A stretch of DNA of 15,168 nucleotides from Bacteroidia bacterium. Its GTDB lineage: Bacteria; Bacteroidota; Bacteroidia; AKYH767-A; OLB10. A model generated the notes under the pieces. It saw only the letters and a list, made by a program, of their open reading frames with translations, made no database searches and had not been told where the DNA came from. This document shows, in pieces, positions 6,755 to 14,005 of the stretch (positions are counted from its first letter, which is position 1; the number at the start of each line of letters is the position of its first letter). A program made the translations under genes and the position numbers. The stretch lies in contig JANWID010000123.1 in assembly GCA_025450095.1 (NCBI GenBank), positions 1-15,168 on the forward strand, written 5' to 3'.

Positions 6755-6800
6755 TTTTAATGAGCCGGCTGCTGATTTTTCAGCAGCCGGCTCATTAAAA
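6755..6800. repeat. Perfect 21-bp inverted repeat with TTTT loop
   Basis: The left arm 6755-6775 begins TTTTAATGAGCC and ends GGCTGCTGA. The right arm 6780-6800 is its exact reverse complement. The GC-rich core (GAGCCGGCTGCTGA) would make a very stable hairpin. The T-run is on the 5' side and the A-run on the 3' side in both orientations, the opposite of an intrinsic terminator. Confidence 0.95.
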
Positions 6801-6882
6801 CCCTTCCGCCTCCCGCAGCATAAACTCCCCAGGGACACGAAAACTAAACCGCGGGAGGCCGTGTCAGGAACCATTAGAAGGG
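6801..6882. other. Predicted H-type pseudoknot enclosed by a 6-bp stem
   Basis: Three perfect complementary pairs are seen. The outer stem is CCCTTC (6801-6806) with GAAGGG (6877-6882). Stem 1 is GCCTCCCGC (6808-6816) with GCGGGAGGC (6851-6859). Stem 2 is GACACG (6834-6839) with CGTGTC (6860-6865). Stems 1 and 2 interleave, and their 3' strands touch at 6859/6860, as in an H-type pseudoknot with coaxial stacking. The element starts at the base next to the 21-bp hairpin. I cannot assign it to a known RNA class or intron. Confidence 0.5.
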
Positions 6883-6995
6883 AAATATGAATGTCAAATG
6901 GAAACAACTATAATTTTTAAAACGCACAAATGGTTTTTCTTGCTTTTCAATACGGGGACAGGACATGATGAAAGAACAAAGAATATATTTTTAGC
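6883..6995. other. AT-rich gap without a recognised feature
   Basis: Between the structured element and the T9SS remnant I see no gene, array or promoter I can defend. The minus strand of this gap would be the 3' flank of the decayed T9SS gene. Confidence 0.4.
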
Positions 6996-7142
6996 TTATT
7001 TAAGTATTTCTAACTTTTTATGGATAGCCGAACTTTCCGAATAAATCTTCACCAGGTATGAGCCACTCCTGCTTGGAAACCCAGTCCACAGATCAGAGTA
7101 AGTAAGTATTGTTTCATGATCAATAATAAAAAGGGTAGGCGA
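6996..7142 (-). pseudogene. Remnant of a T9SS cargo gene (C-terminal sorting domain only)
   Basis: Read on the minus strand, an open stretch with no start codon ends in TAA at 6998-6996. It encodes SGSYLVKIYSESSAIHKKLEI followed by LK, preceded by TLFIIDHETILTYSDLWTGF. This fits the end of a type A T9SS sorting domain, where a -PSGxYLVKI- strand is followed by a -KKLxI- tail; compare PPGMYLV...VQKVVRE in the gene at 7980-9491. In-frame stops precede it (a TGA near 7140), and no body is found upstream on the minus strand to about 7370, so the gene is decayed or was cut by rearrangement. Confidence 0.65.
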
Positions 7143-7439
7143 TCAGGAAGTCAATCATTATGCCGGCGGGTGAAGAAAATGAACTACAAGAGGTTAACAA
7201 AAGTGGCATTGGGTTTTCAGACGAAAAACGAGGTAATTCATCCCCTGTTGTGTCTCCATTTATACACAGTAATAGGATGAAGATTTGGTTTACAAATCGT
7301 TCACAGACCGTGCTTACTGATTCTGGGCGGATTAAGAACTGGAAAGCTTCCACACTTATTAATGGCACAGTTTTTTTATGATTTAGATAAGAATCCCCGA
7401 AAAGAAAATCATTTTATTTTCAACCAAAAACGGTATACA
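7143..7439. other. Stretch between the T9SS remnant and the hypothetical gene
   Basis: Overlapping open frames of 73 (+) and 82 (-) codons occur here. Neither has a signal peptide, a recognisable domain or a clear promoter, so I call neither. It may hold eroded remains of the body of the T9SS gene. Confidence 0.4.
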
Positions 7440-7799
7440 ATGAAACAATCACCTCAGCGTTTTGAAACAACTGGCCATGATTTGGCAGGCCACGCATCAC
7501 TCGAATTTCACGAGCATGAAAGCATGCACTCATTTGTGTCGCTGATTCCCGGACTGGATTTCACCCGGTTTGAACCGGTGGCCTTGAAAATTTTTGTTTC
7601 TGGCGACAAGCCCCTGATAATTCTGTATGCGAGGTTGATCAATCCAAGGGATGAGCACAGGATCGACGGCAAAGTTCCTGTCAGAAAATTCAAAGTTCCC
7701 GTTACCTGGCAAGATCTTTTTAAATATGTGAAAAGCTTTGACCTGATTGTGCACGCCGGATCATTCAATATTGAGGATATGGAAATGGATAGGAAATAG
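7440..7799 (+). CDS. Hypothetical protein, about 119 residues
   Basis: I chose ATG 7440, preceded by ACGGTATACA, because the sequence becomes conserved-looking from there. An in-frame ATG at 7362 would add 26 residues (MAQFFYDLDKNPRKEN...) and cannot be excluded. There is no signal peptide or membrane segment. The protein looks like a compact alpha/beta domain: SLEFHEHESMHSFVSLIPG, then EPVALKIFVSGDKPLIILYA and FKVPVTWQDLFKYVKSFDLI. I do not recognise the family. The final codons run into a decamer repeat array; the TAG stop is within its first unit. Confidence 0.65.
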   Translation: MKQSPQRFETTGHDLAGHASLEFHEHESMHSFVSLIPGLDFTRFEPVALKIFVSGDKPLIILYARLINPRDEHRIDGKVPVRKFKVPVTWQDLFKYVKSFDLIVHAGSFNIEDMEMDRK

Positions 7800-7873
7800 T
7801 CAGGAATGGTCAGAGGTAGTCAGAAGTGGTCAGAGATAGTCAGAAGTGGTCAGAAATAGTCAGAGTGGTCAGA
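7795..7873 (+). repeat. Decamer tandem array (RRTRGTCAGA), eight units, starting at a stop codon
   Basis: Units AATAGTCAGG, AATGGTCAGA, GGTAGTCAGA, AGTGGTCAGA, GATAGTCAGA, AGTGGTCAGA, AATAGTCAGA, then a 9-mer GTGGTCAGA. TAG and TGG alternate at the same place in the unit. The first unit holds the TAG stop of the gene at 7440-7799. Confidence 0.92.
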
Positions 7874-7933
7874 ATTGATCGGGAGACAGAACATTATATA
7901 AATTGGTTCATGTGCAGTCGAAAGGCAAATGAA

Positions 7934-7941
7934 TATATTTG
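7934..7941 (+). promoter_or_regulatory. Bacteroidota -7 box for the propeller gene at 7980
   Basis: TATATTTG matches TAnnTTTG exactly and lies about 40 bp before the ATG. The -33 region (TTCATGTG) is only a partial match. The T9SS gene at 14267 has the same box at a similar distance. Confidence 0.55.
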
Positions 7942-7979
7942 TATAATTACGGATCTCACTAAAAACCCCATTCTCGATC

Positions 7980-9491
7980 ATGTTAAAAAACGCTACGCTC
8001 CTGATTTCAATTTTACTTTTTTCCCTGCAAGCCCGTTCACAGGTTACCTACCAGAAGTTTTATACGTTCACCGGTACAGTTTATACCGAAGCTGTACAAA
8101 CCAGCGACAGCGGATATGTTTTTTCAGGTTTGTATGGATCGGGAATCAGCACGCCAAGCCTGATTAAGATCAATTCGCTGGGGGATACATTGTGGACCAG
8201 GCATTACACTACTTCCGCAACTAGTTTCGGTGTCGAAGATGCGCTCATGCAAACTCTCGACGGCGGATTCATATTAACAAGTGCTGCCATCATCAAAACC
8301 GACCCCAACGGAATTCCCCTGTGGGCCGTATCCAACGGTGCTATCTTCGAAGGTACCGATGCAGTGGAGTCGCCGAATGGGGATATTTGTGCGGTTGGTT
8401 TTAGTATGGATCCTGGTGGCGCACAAATAACGATGATCAAGCTGGATGCTGCCGGAAACATGATTTTCTGCAAAGAAATGGGAGGAGCGGGTCACGATCG
8501 TCCTTATGGACTTCGCAGGGCGGTTACCGGTGGCTATATCCTGGCCGGGTTCACCGAGGTTGGTGTTGTTGATGCGGATCCTTTACTTGTACGTTTAGAT
8601 GATTCAGGAAATGTGCTCTGGGCAAAATCTTATGGATATCCCGGTGGTGATGGCTTTTGGACTGTAGAGAGTCTGCCGGATGGAAGTTTCCTGGCAATGG
8701 GATACAATACAATAGCTGCCGGGAGCAATGCAGCAACCATTCTTGTGAAATTGGATTCGAATGGCAATGTTCTCTGGTCGAAACTTTATAAAGAAAATGT
8801 TACTTACGGTTATGGCCTATATGTTACTCCGAATGACGAAATACTCATGGCTGGTTATACCCAGTTAGGCGCGACTGCTGCAGTGGCGATGATCATCAAT
8901 GCCGATAGTTCCGGTAATGTAAATTGGTTTAAGAAGTACGACCCAATTCCGGGAACATTTATGGACATATTCAACTCGATTGATCCAACTTTGGATGGTG
9001 GATACCTACTCACTGGTCAGACATCCGACAACAACGGCGCGTATTTTTATATTACCAAAACCGATGGCAACCTCGACAATTTCAACATGTGTTCCGAGAG
9101 CACCGCTCCCCTTACGGCTCAGAACATAACACTATCAGCCGTCAATTATCCGATAACGCCAGTTGCAGATTTTGTCGTAAACGAAACCTTTGGCTACAAC
9201 ACCTTGAACATTCAAACCACCACCATTTGTTCCAGCGTAGGGATGGGAGAAAACAATGCAGAAGAAGCAATTCAAATTTATCCCAACCCTGTTGCAGATC
9301 AGCTTTTCGTCAGAAACACAACCAACGAAAAACTCGACATGATTATTTACGACATCACCGGCAGGGAACAACTTCGCCAGGAGTTACCATTTTCAAGTGA
9401 GGTAAATGTGAGTATGCTGCCTCCAGGGATGTACCTGGTGAGTTTGATTGGGGAATCGGTGAATTATGTGCAGAAGGTGGTGAGGGAATAG
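7980..9491 (+). CDS. Secreted T9SS cargo protein with seven propeller-like repeats
   Basis: The protein has 503 residues. The signal peptide is MLKNATLLISILLFSLQARSQ. Residues about 25-370 hold seven units of the pattern DGGyxlxGxT, then xLxKlDsxGNxxWxkxY, which fits a seven-bladed beta-propeller. Examples are SLIKINSLGDTLWTRHY, LLVRLDDSGNVLWAKSYG and ILVKLDSNGNVLWSKLYK. From about residue 430 a type A T9SS sorting domain follows: IQIYPNPVADQLFV, IYDITGREQ, LPPGMYLVSLIGE and a final VQKVVRE. The family route is Sec export, then Por-system secretion and cell-surface anchoring; the ligand is unknown. Its sorting-domain DNA is almost identical to that of the next gene. Strings of GGN/SGN codons and a higher GC than the next gene are visible by eye. 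Confidence 0.88.
   Translation: MLKNATLLISILLFSLQARSQVTYQKFYTFTGTVYTEAVQTSDSGYVFSGLYGSGISTPSLIKINSLGDTLWTRHYTTSATSFGVEDALMQTLDGGFILTSAAIIKTDPNGIPLWAVSNGAIFEGTDAVESPNGDICAVGFSMDPGGAQITMIKLDAAGNMIFCKEMGGAGHDRPYGLRRAVTGGYILAGFTEVGVVDADPLLVRLDDSGNVLWAKSYGYPGGDGFWTVESLPDGSFLAMGYNTIAAGSNAATILVKLDSNGNVLWSKLYKENVTYGYGLYVTPNDEILMAGYTQLGATAAVAMIINADSSGNVNWFKKYDPIPGTFMDIFNSIDPTLDGGYLLTGQTSDNNGAYFYITKTDGNLDNFNMCSESTAPLTAQNITLSAVNYPITPVADFVVNETFGYNTLNIQTTTICSSVGMGENNAEEAIQIYPNPVADQLFVRNTTNEKLDMIIYDITGREQLRQELPFSSEVNVSMLPPGMYLVSLIGESVNYVQKVVRE
9345..9491 (+). repeat. Sorting-domain coding block, copy 1 (partner at 10712-10858)
   Basis: 147 bp from ATTTACGACATCACC to the stop codon. My hand alignment to 10712-10858 gives 131 of 147 identical positions with no gaps, and the first 41 bases are identical. 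Most differences are in the last third. Confidence 0.93.
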
Positions 9492-9495
9492 AATC

Positions 9496-9512
9496 TAACA
9501 GTATTTCTGTTA
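9496..9512 (+). other. Small hairpin after the propeller gene
   Basis: TAACAG-TATTT-CTGTTA lies 5 bp after the stop of the gene at 7980-9491. There is no T-run behind it, so terminator function is doubtful. Confidence 0.3.
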
Positions 9513-9534
9513 AGCAAGGAAGATTGAGATCTTA

Positions 9535-9562
9535 TTGCATTCGAAATGAATAATTACATTTG
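9535..9562 (+). promoter_or_regulatory. Bacteroidota-type promoter for the beta-helix gene
   Basis: TTG at 9535-9537, then 17 nt, then a perfect TAnnTTTG box (TACATTTG, 9555-9562). The gene starts about 50 bp downstream, so it is probably transcribed separately from the gene before it. Confidence 0.65.
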
Positions 9563-9610
9563 GATATCCCACGAATGAGTTGTTTGATAAGCAATACATA
9601 ATGCTCAAAA

Positions 9611-10858
9611 GTGAATAAACTATTAACAACTTTTATTTGGTGTTTACTTGTTCCTATCCAAGGAATCGGCCAGACATATGTTAGCGGTGGAATTTTTTCC
9701 AATACAAACTGGACAGTGAGTGGTAACCCATATATAGTTACTGGAAATGTTATAGTAATGACAGGCGTAACTTTAACTATTCAACCAGGAGTAACAGTAT
9801 TTTTTGACAATGGAATGGGCCTAGAAGTGCGTGGTGACCTTATTGCGAATGGCACATCGACAGATAGCATACTCTTTATTCCATCATCTACAAATCCAAC
9901 TCCGGGAATTTGGGAAGGTCTTGACTTTTGGAATGATTGTAATTTAAATTATATAAAAATAATGTATGCCGATTTAGCGATTGATATCATCAATACATCT
10001 CAAGTACATATAAGTAACTCCTATTTTGGATTTAACAACAAAGGATTTGAACAATTTGGATATAATAACACAGAAACTATTGATAATACAATCTTTGAAG
10101 AGAATATTATTGCGATACAAGCTGTAATAGAAGCTGCTCATATTTCAAATTGTCTTTTCATTAATAACGGTATTGGATTAGGTCAATTGTATGATACACT
10201 TCTCTCGGGATGTTCATTTTTTGGACACACAAATAAAGCTGTGGATGGCGGCAATGCCGATATTATAGGAAATCATTTTGCCAACAACAATATTGGATTG
10301 AGAATTATGGTATTTGATAATATAAATTATGAACAAAAAAATAATACAATTACAAATAATCAAATTGGAGTACAAATCCGAGGGGACATTTCTTCAACAC
10401 CAAATACTGGCTTTTTCAATAATAGCATTTGTGATAATTATTTATACAATATGGAAGTGAACGACAATGTTTCTGTTTATGTTCAAAATAATTGTTGGTG
10501 TACGACGGATTCTGTAGTTATTGCTAATTCAATTCATGATGCATATGATAATCTTTCATTAGGAATAGCTTTTTATTCTCCTTTTCAAACGAATTGTGCA
10601 ACAGGAAGTGCAGATAATTTAACTGAAACCAACTTTAAACTGTACCCTAACCCTGTATCTAGCGAGGGAATTTTATATACTAACTTAAATTTATTAAACA
10701 CATCGGTCTCAATTTACGACATCACCGGCAGGGAACAACTTCGCCAGGAGTTGCCATTTTCAGGTGAGGTAAATGTGAGCATGTTGCCTCCGGGGATGTA
10801 CCTGGTGGAATTGGTTGGGGAGACGGTGAATTATGTGCAGAAGGTTATCAGGCAATAA
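9611..10858 (+). CDS. Secreted right-handed beta-helix protein with T9SS sorting domain
   Basis: The protein has 415 residues, starting at GTG 9611. This start gives a complete signal peptide (MNKLLTTFIWCLLVPIQGIGQ), and the nearby ATG at 9601 is out of frame. The body, about residues 25-330, shows the short Asn/Gly-rich strands of a parallel beta-helix: VTLTIQPGVTVFFDNGMGLEV, then ISNSYFGFNNKGFEQFG, ISNCLFINNGIGLGQ and NTITNNQIGVQI. There is an early W-SGNPYIVTGNVIV cap. From about residue 340 comes a type A sorting domain (KLYPNPVSSEG, IYDITGREQ, LPPGMYLVELVGE, VQKVIRQ). Similar beta-helix proteins bind or cut polysaccharides, but I see no catalytic motif. The body is clearly AT-richer than the sorting domain, which is nearly identical to that of the preceding gene. 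Confidence 0.87.
   Translation: MNKLLTTFIWCLLVPIQGIGQTYVSGGIFSNTNWTVSGNPYIVTGNVIVMTGVTLTIQPGVTVFFDNGMGLEVRGDLIANGTSTDSILFIPSSTNPTPGIWEGLDFWNDCNLNYIKIMYADLAIDIINTSQVHISNSYFGFNNKGFEQFGYNNTETIDNTIFEENIIAIQAVIEAAHISNCLFINNGIGLGQLYDTLLSGCSFFGHTNKAVDGGNADIIGNHFANNNIGLRIMVFDNINYEQKNNTITNNQIGVQIRGDISSTPNTGFFNNSICDNYLYNMEVNDNVSVYVQNNCWCTTDSVVIANSIHDAYDNLSLGIAFYSPFQTNCATGSADNLTETNFKLYPNPVSSEGILYTNLNLLNTSVSIYDITGREQLRQELPFSGEVNVSMLPPGMYLVELVGETVNYVQKVIRQ
10712..10858 (+). repeat. Sorting-domain coding block, copy 2 (partner at 9345-9491)
   Basis: Same length and frame as copy 1. Its codon use (CGCCAGGAG, CTGGTG) is GC-richer than the AT-rich body just upstream, as expected if the block came from another gene. 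Confidence 0.93.
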
Positions 10859-11027
10859 ATAGATGTACGCTGTGAGTACCTTCGCAAACACATTAGATTT
10901 TTTAGAAATTAGTTCGTGAAAAATGACTCACGCTGTAATGAGCATCGTTTGTTGGCAGTATTGATTTTTTGTTTATTTTCATTGGGCTATTTTAACCTCC
11001 GGGTTTCAAAATTTTAATCTTTAACCA

Positions 11028-12650
11028 ATGAATAAATTATACCTGGTTATTCTGCTACTCTGCATTCAGGAACTTTCCGCACAACCAGCATTTCAGTGGG
11101 CACGGAGGGGAATTGGTTCAACTACTGATGATCTGCATGCGATGGTTACTGATGGCGATGGGAATACATATATAACCGGGACGAGCGGAACGGGGGGGAT
11201 CATTTTCGGAGTCGATACACTTAGTTCTGCTAATGGCGCCACATTTTACCTGGCTAAATACGATGCCTTGGGAAATGAGAACTGGGCGCGGGGAGCAGGC
11301 GGACCAGGTGGAGAAGCCGGATGGGGAATTGATCTCGACAACCAGGGAAATATCTATGTCTGCGGATCCTTTACACAAAGTGGTCTCACCTTCGGAACTA
11401 CAGCACTTGTCAATAACGGCTCAGGCACTTATGATATTTTTATAGTTAAGTACGATTCATCAGGCAACGTGTTGTGGGCATTCAGCGAGGGCGGTACCGA
11501 TAATGATTATGCATTCGGAATTAAAGTGGACCCATCGGGGTATTTTCATATAACCGGCAGCTATTTCAGTCCGGTAATTATTTTCGGCGGCACCACCGCG
11601 CTTACCAATACCAATATTTACAGTGATGTGTATGTAGCCAAATACACAATTAATGGGAATTTCCTCTGGGCGCAAACAGCCCAGGATGCGTCGGGACTGG
11701 CCATAGACATTGGTCCGAATGGTGAATCTTATTTCACCGGTAAATTTGTTGGCCAGTCAATTCCATTTGGAAACGACACGCTGACCACTGCAGGTGACAA
11801 CGATTTTTATATTGCCAAACTGGATGTTTCCGGTAATTTTTTATGGGCACAGCGCGCAGGAAGTTTCGGTACTGAAAGCGGACAGGGAATTGCCGTGGAT
11901 GCATCAGGTAATTGTTTCGCTACCGGTCATTTCAGAACTCCAATTACATTCGGAACGCAGCAGCTCTTCAATACCGGGGGACTTAATAGCGATGTTTTCG
12001 TGGTGAAATATTCTCCAACAGGGAATATTTCCTGGGCGAGGAGAATGGGGTCCAACTCTACAGAAGAGTCGATGGGAATGAGATTAGATGCAAACAGCAA
12101 TGTTTACATCGTGGGTTTCATGGGTAACCAGCCGTTATTGTTTGCAGGAGCTACACTTAACAGCAGCGGAAACGATGATGGATTGGTTTTAAAATATGAT
12201 TCATCCGGAAACGAAGTTTGGGCCATCAACGGCGGCGGCACATCGCAGGATGATGGACGAAGCCTTGGTCTCGATAATTACGGAGGGCTGTATTTTGCCG
12301 GCACCTATTACAGTCAGCCAGCAACATTTGGCAACGATGTGCTTCCTAATTCCGGAGGACGCGATGTATATCTTGCAAAAGTGGATATAACCACGGGGTT
12401 GCCTCCCGGACCATTTGAAAAAAGTGATCTTATAGTTTTTCCGATACCTGCAACAGAAACATTATGTGTTCGCAGTAAGAATGAATTAAAGAAAGTTACC
12501 TTGTCGTCCATCTCAGGACAAATAGTTTCATTTACATCACCCTTTTCAAACGAAACAGTAATCGATATTCAGGCCCTACCTGCAGGAATTTATTTTTTGA
12601 AAACCGAAACAGGCGACTATTGGAGCGTACGCAAGGTTTTGGTGGAATGA
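11028..12650 (+). CDS. Secreted SBBP-type seven-bladed beta-propeller with T9SS sorting domain
   Basis: The protein has 540 residues. The signal peptide is MNKLYLVILLLCIQELSAQ. Residues about 20-460 hold seven repeats that each begin with a WA motif (QWARRG, NWARGAGG, LWAFSEGG, LWAQTAQ, LWAQRAG, SWARRMGS, VWAINGGG). Each repeat continues through DxxGNxYxxGxF and a GxxDxFxxKYDxxGN strand, the SBBP (seven-bladed beta propeller) pattern. The last about 70 residues are a T9SS sorting domain (VFPIPATETLCVRS, SSISGQIV, LPAGIYFLKTE, VRKVLVE). It is diverged from the sorting domains of the two genes before it. Function is unknown; probably a surface or secreted binding protein. A weak promoter (TTTTTTG then TATTTTAA) may lie in the 169-bp gap upstream. 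Confidence 0.88.
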   Translation: MNKLYLVILLLCIQELSAQPAFQWARRGIGSTTDDLHAMVTDGDGNTYITGTSGTGGIIFGVDTLSSANGATFYLAKYDALGNENWARGAGGPGGEAGWGIDLDNQGNIYVCGSFTQSGLTFGTTALVNNGSGTYDIFIVKYDSSGNVLWAFSEGGTDNDYAFGIKVDPSGYFHITGSYFSPVIIFGGTTALTNTNIYSDVYVAKYTINGNFLWAQTAQDASGLAIDIGPNGESYFTGKFVGQSIPFGNDTLTTAGDNDFYIAKLDVSGNFLWAQRAGSFGTESGQGIAVDASGNCFATGHFRTPITFGTQQLFNTGGLNSDVFVVKYSPTGNISWARRMGSNSTEESMGMRLDANSNVYIVGFMGNQPLLFAGATLNSSGNDDGLVLKYDSSGNEVWAINGGGTSQDDGRSLGLDNYGGLYFAGTYYSQPATFGNDVLPNSGGRDVYLAKVDITTGLPPGPFEKSDLIVFPIPATETLCVRSKNELKKVTLSSISGQIVSFTSPFSNETVIDIQALPAGIYFLKTETGDYWSVRKVLVE

Positions 12651-12718
12651 AAGACCTTCCGGAATATAGATATCGGATTACGAAGCGATGATACTCCATC
12701 AGCCCGATCTAAATTGAA

Positions 12719-13615
12719 ATGAAAAAAATAGTACTCCTGATATTAATCTGTTTTGCCACTCCTGCACGAAGTCAGTATCATTCGTTGCTGGGAGTTTCAC
12801 AAACATCATGGAATATTTCATCTTTAACAGTGTATGGATATCTCACAGATAGTTTATTTATTTCTGGTGATACCCTGTGGAATGGTGTTAATTATAAAAT
12901 TGTTGAGTCATTGACCGTTGACGCCACTGGTGGTATTGTATTGGGAAATGGAATCTATGGATTCTTAAGAGAGGATACAGTTAATGGGAAGGCTTGGTTT
13001 AGAAAAATATTCAATACTTCTGAATATCTTTTTTATGACATGTCCCTTTCGGTTAACGACAGTTTCTTTGTCACAGGTTTCCCTGGAAGTAATTACGACG
13101 TAGATTCTGTTTATATAGCTAACAATTTGAAGCATGTTCGTGTTGCATTTCACTATATGTCTTGGGGATTCCATTATTTCAACGAGAATCTAACATTTAT
13201 TGAAGGGCTTTCTACAAATTACGGTTTTCATTATGATCAAAATGATCCTGTAAGGGCAGATCCGGTTCTTTTATGTGTTTACAAGGATAATCAAATTGTT
13301 TATCAGCAAAATTACCAGGATCCATTTTACACAGGGTGTAATACTTTTTTCCCATTGGGTATATCGATGTCAGAACAAGCAAATCTCTTTTCCTTATTTC
13401 CAAATCCCAATAATGGTATGATAGTGATCAGGAATTCAATAGTGAAGTCATCAACAATTGTCATAAAAAATATGCAAGGTGTGGTGGTAAAAACGGCTCC
13501 GGTTTTACCTGGTTCAGAAACGGCTGTGAACATTGAAGAGTTATCCCCCGGAATTTATTTTTGTTTTTTTGATCTGAACCCAGGCAACATAAAAAAATTG
13601 ATCAAGACGCGTTAA
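12719..13615 (+). CDS. Secreted T9SS cargo protein, body of unknown function
   Basis: The protein has 298 residues. The signal peptide is MKKIVLLILICFATPARSQ. The body, about residues 20-215, is beta-rich. It contains GDTLWNGVNYKIV, YGFLREDTVNGKAWFRKI and EYLFYDMSLSVNDSF, a layout I recognise from many Bacteroidota T9SS proteins of unknown function. Residues about 225-298 form the sorting domain (LFPNPNNGMIVIRN, IKNMQGVVVK, LSPGIYFCFFDL, ending IKKLIKTR). No clear promoter is seen in the 68 bp after the preceding gene, so the two may be cotranscribed. Confidence 0.82.
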   Translation: MKKIVLLILICFATPARSQYHSLLGVSQTSWNISSLTVYGYLTDSLFISGDTLWNGVNYKIVESLTVDATGGIVLGNGIYGFLREDTVNGKAWFRKIFNTSEYLFYDMSLSVNDSFFVTGFPGSNYDVDSVYIANNLKHVRVAFHYMSWGFHYFNENLTFIEGLSTNYGFHYDQNDPVRADPVLLCVYKDNQIVYQQNYQDPFYTGCNTFFPLGISMSEQANLFSLFPNPNNGMIVIRNSIVKSSTIVIKNMQGVVVKTAPVLPGSETAVNIEELSPGIYFCFFDLNPGNIKKLIKTR

Positions 13616-13821
13616 GTCTTGAATTGAACCAATTGCCCCAGGGCATTCCCGCAAAGCCTTCATACCCGATAATCCAATTGCTCGACAGACCTTAATACAT
13701 TGCAGTTGATGACAAGGCATAGTTTTATCCTTTTTCAGGGAAATATTATCACTTGCTACTGTAAAGAAAATGGAAGTATCATTCTGATTAACAATTAATT
13801 GGCCTGATATTGTACCAGTAC
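13616..13821. other. Intergenic stretch upstream of the tRNA promoter
   Basis: No gene recognised. A short GCCC/GGGC pair near 13635 could form a weak hairpin after the T9SS gene, without a T-run. Confidence 0.4.
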
Positions 13822-13853
13822 TTTTGCAATTATTGCAGATTGCAGTATCTTTG
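13822..13853 (+). promoter_or_regulatory. Strong Bacteroidota-type promoter upstream of tRNA-Asn
   Basis: TTTTG at 13822-13826, a 19-nt spacer, then TATCTTTG at 13846-13853. Both boxes match the Bacteroidota consensus (TTTG and TAnnTTTG at the usual distance). Transcription would start near 13860 and read through about 145 nt of leader before the tRNA. Confidence 0.75.
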
Positions 13854-13972
13854 CAATCCCTTTAAAAAAACCGGTATAGGTTGTCAGATAAGGGGGTTGT
13901 TCTTTCCCACATACTTCATGACACGTGCTTTAGTCCCAACATTCGTCGGGATGGCTTAAGCAGGAACTGATG

Positions 13973-14002
13973 ATCTTCTCACTTTTCTTAAAGAGAGAAG
14001 AT
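13973..14002 (+). other. Hairpin directly in front of the tRNA
   Basis: ATCTTCTC (13973-13980) pairs perfectly with GAGAAGAT (13995-14002), ending 3 nt before the tRNA 5' end. Upstream, TCCCAAC-attc-GTCGGGA (about 13934-13951) is a second hairpin with one mismatch. Both would be in the tRNA precursor leader. Confidence 0.5.
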
Positions 14003-14005
14003 TAT

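Noticed and set aside
6755..6800. Rho-independent terminator
   Set aside because: The hairpin is perfect, but in both orientations the T-run precedes the stem and an A-run follows it, opposite to a terminator.
6657..6890. 77-codon open frame on the plus strand (starts MCDYVSTLKM, ends SGTIRREI)
   Set aside because: It runs straight through three inverted repeats and the pseudoknot segment, so its codons are dictated by palindromes; no signal peptide, domain or promoter is seen.
7120..7368. 82-codon minus-strand frame
   Set aside because: Overlaps a plus-strand frame of similar length, lacks recognisable motifs, and has no clear start signal; it may be part of the decayed T9SS gene but I cannot show it.
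7826..8167. 113-codon plus-strand frame
   Set aside because: It begins in the decamer array and overlaps the signal-peptide coding start of the gene at 7980 in another frame.
9345..10858. Diversity-generating retroelement (variable and template repeats)
   Set aside because: The two similar 147-bp blocks differ at scattered sites, mostly synonymous or conservative, with no adenine-specific pattern, and no reverse transcriptase gene is seen.
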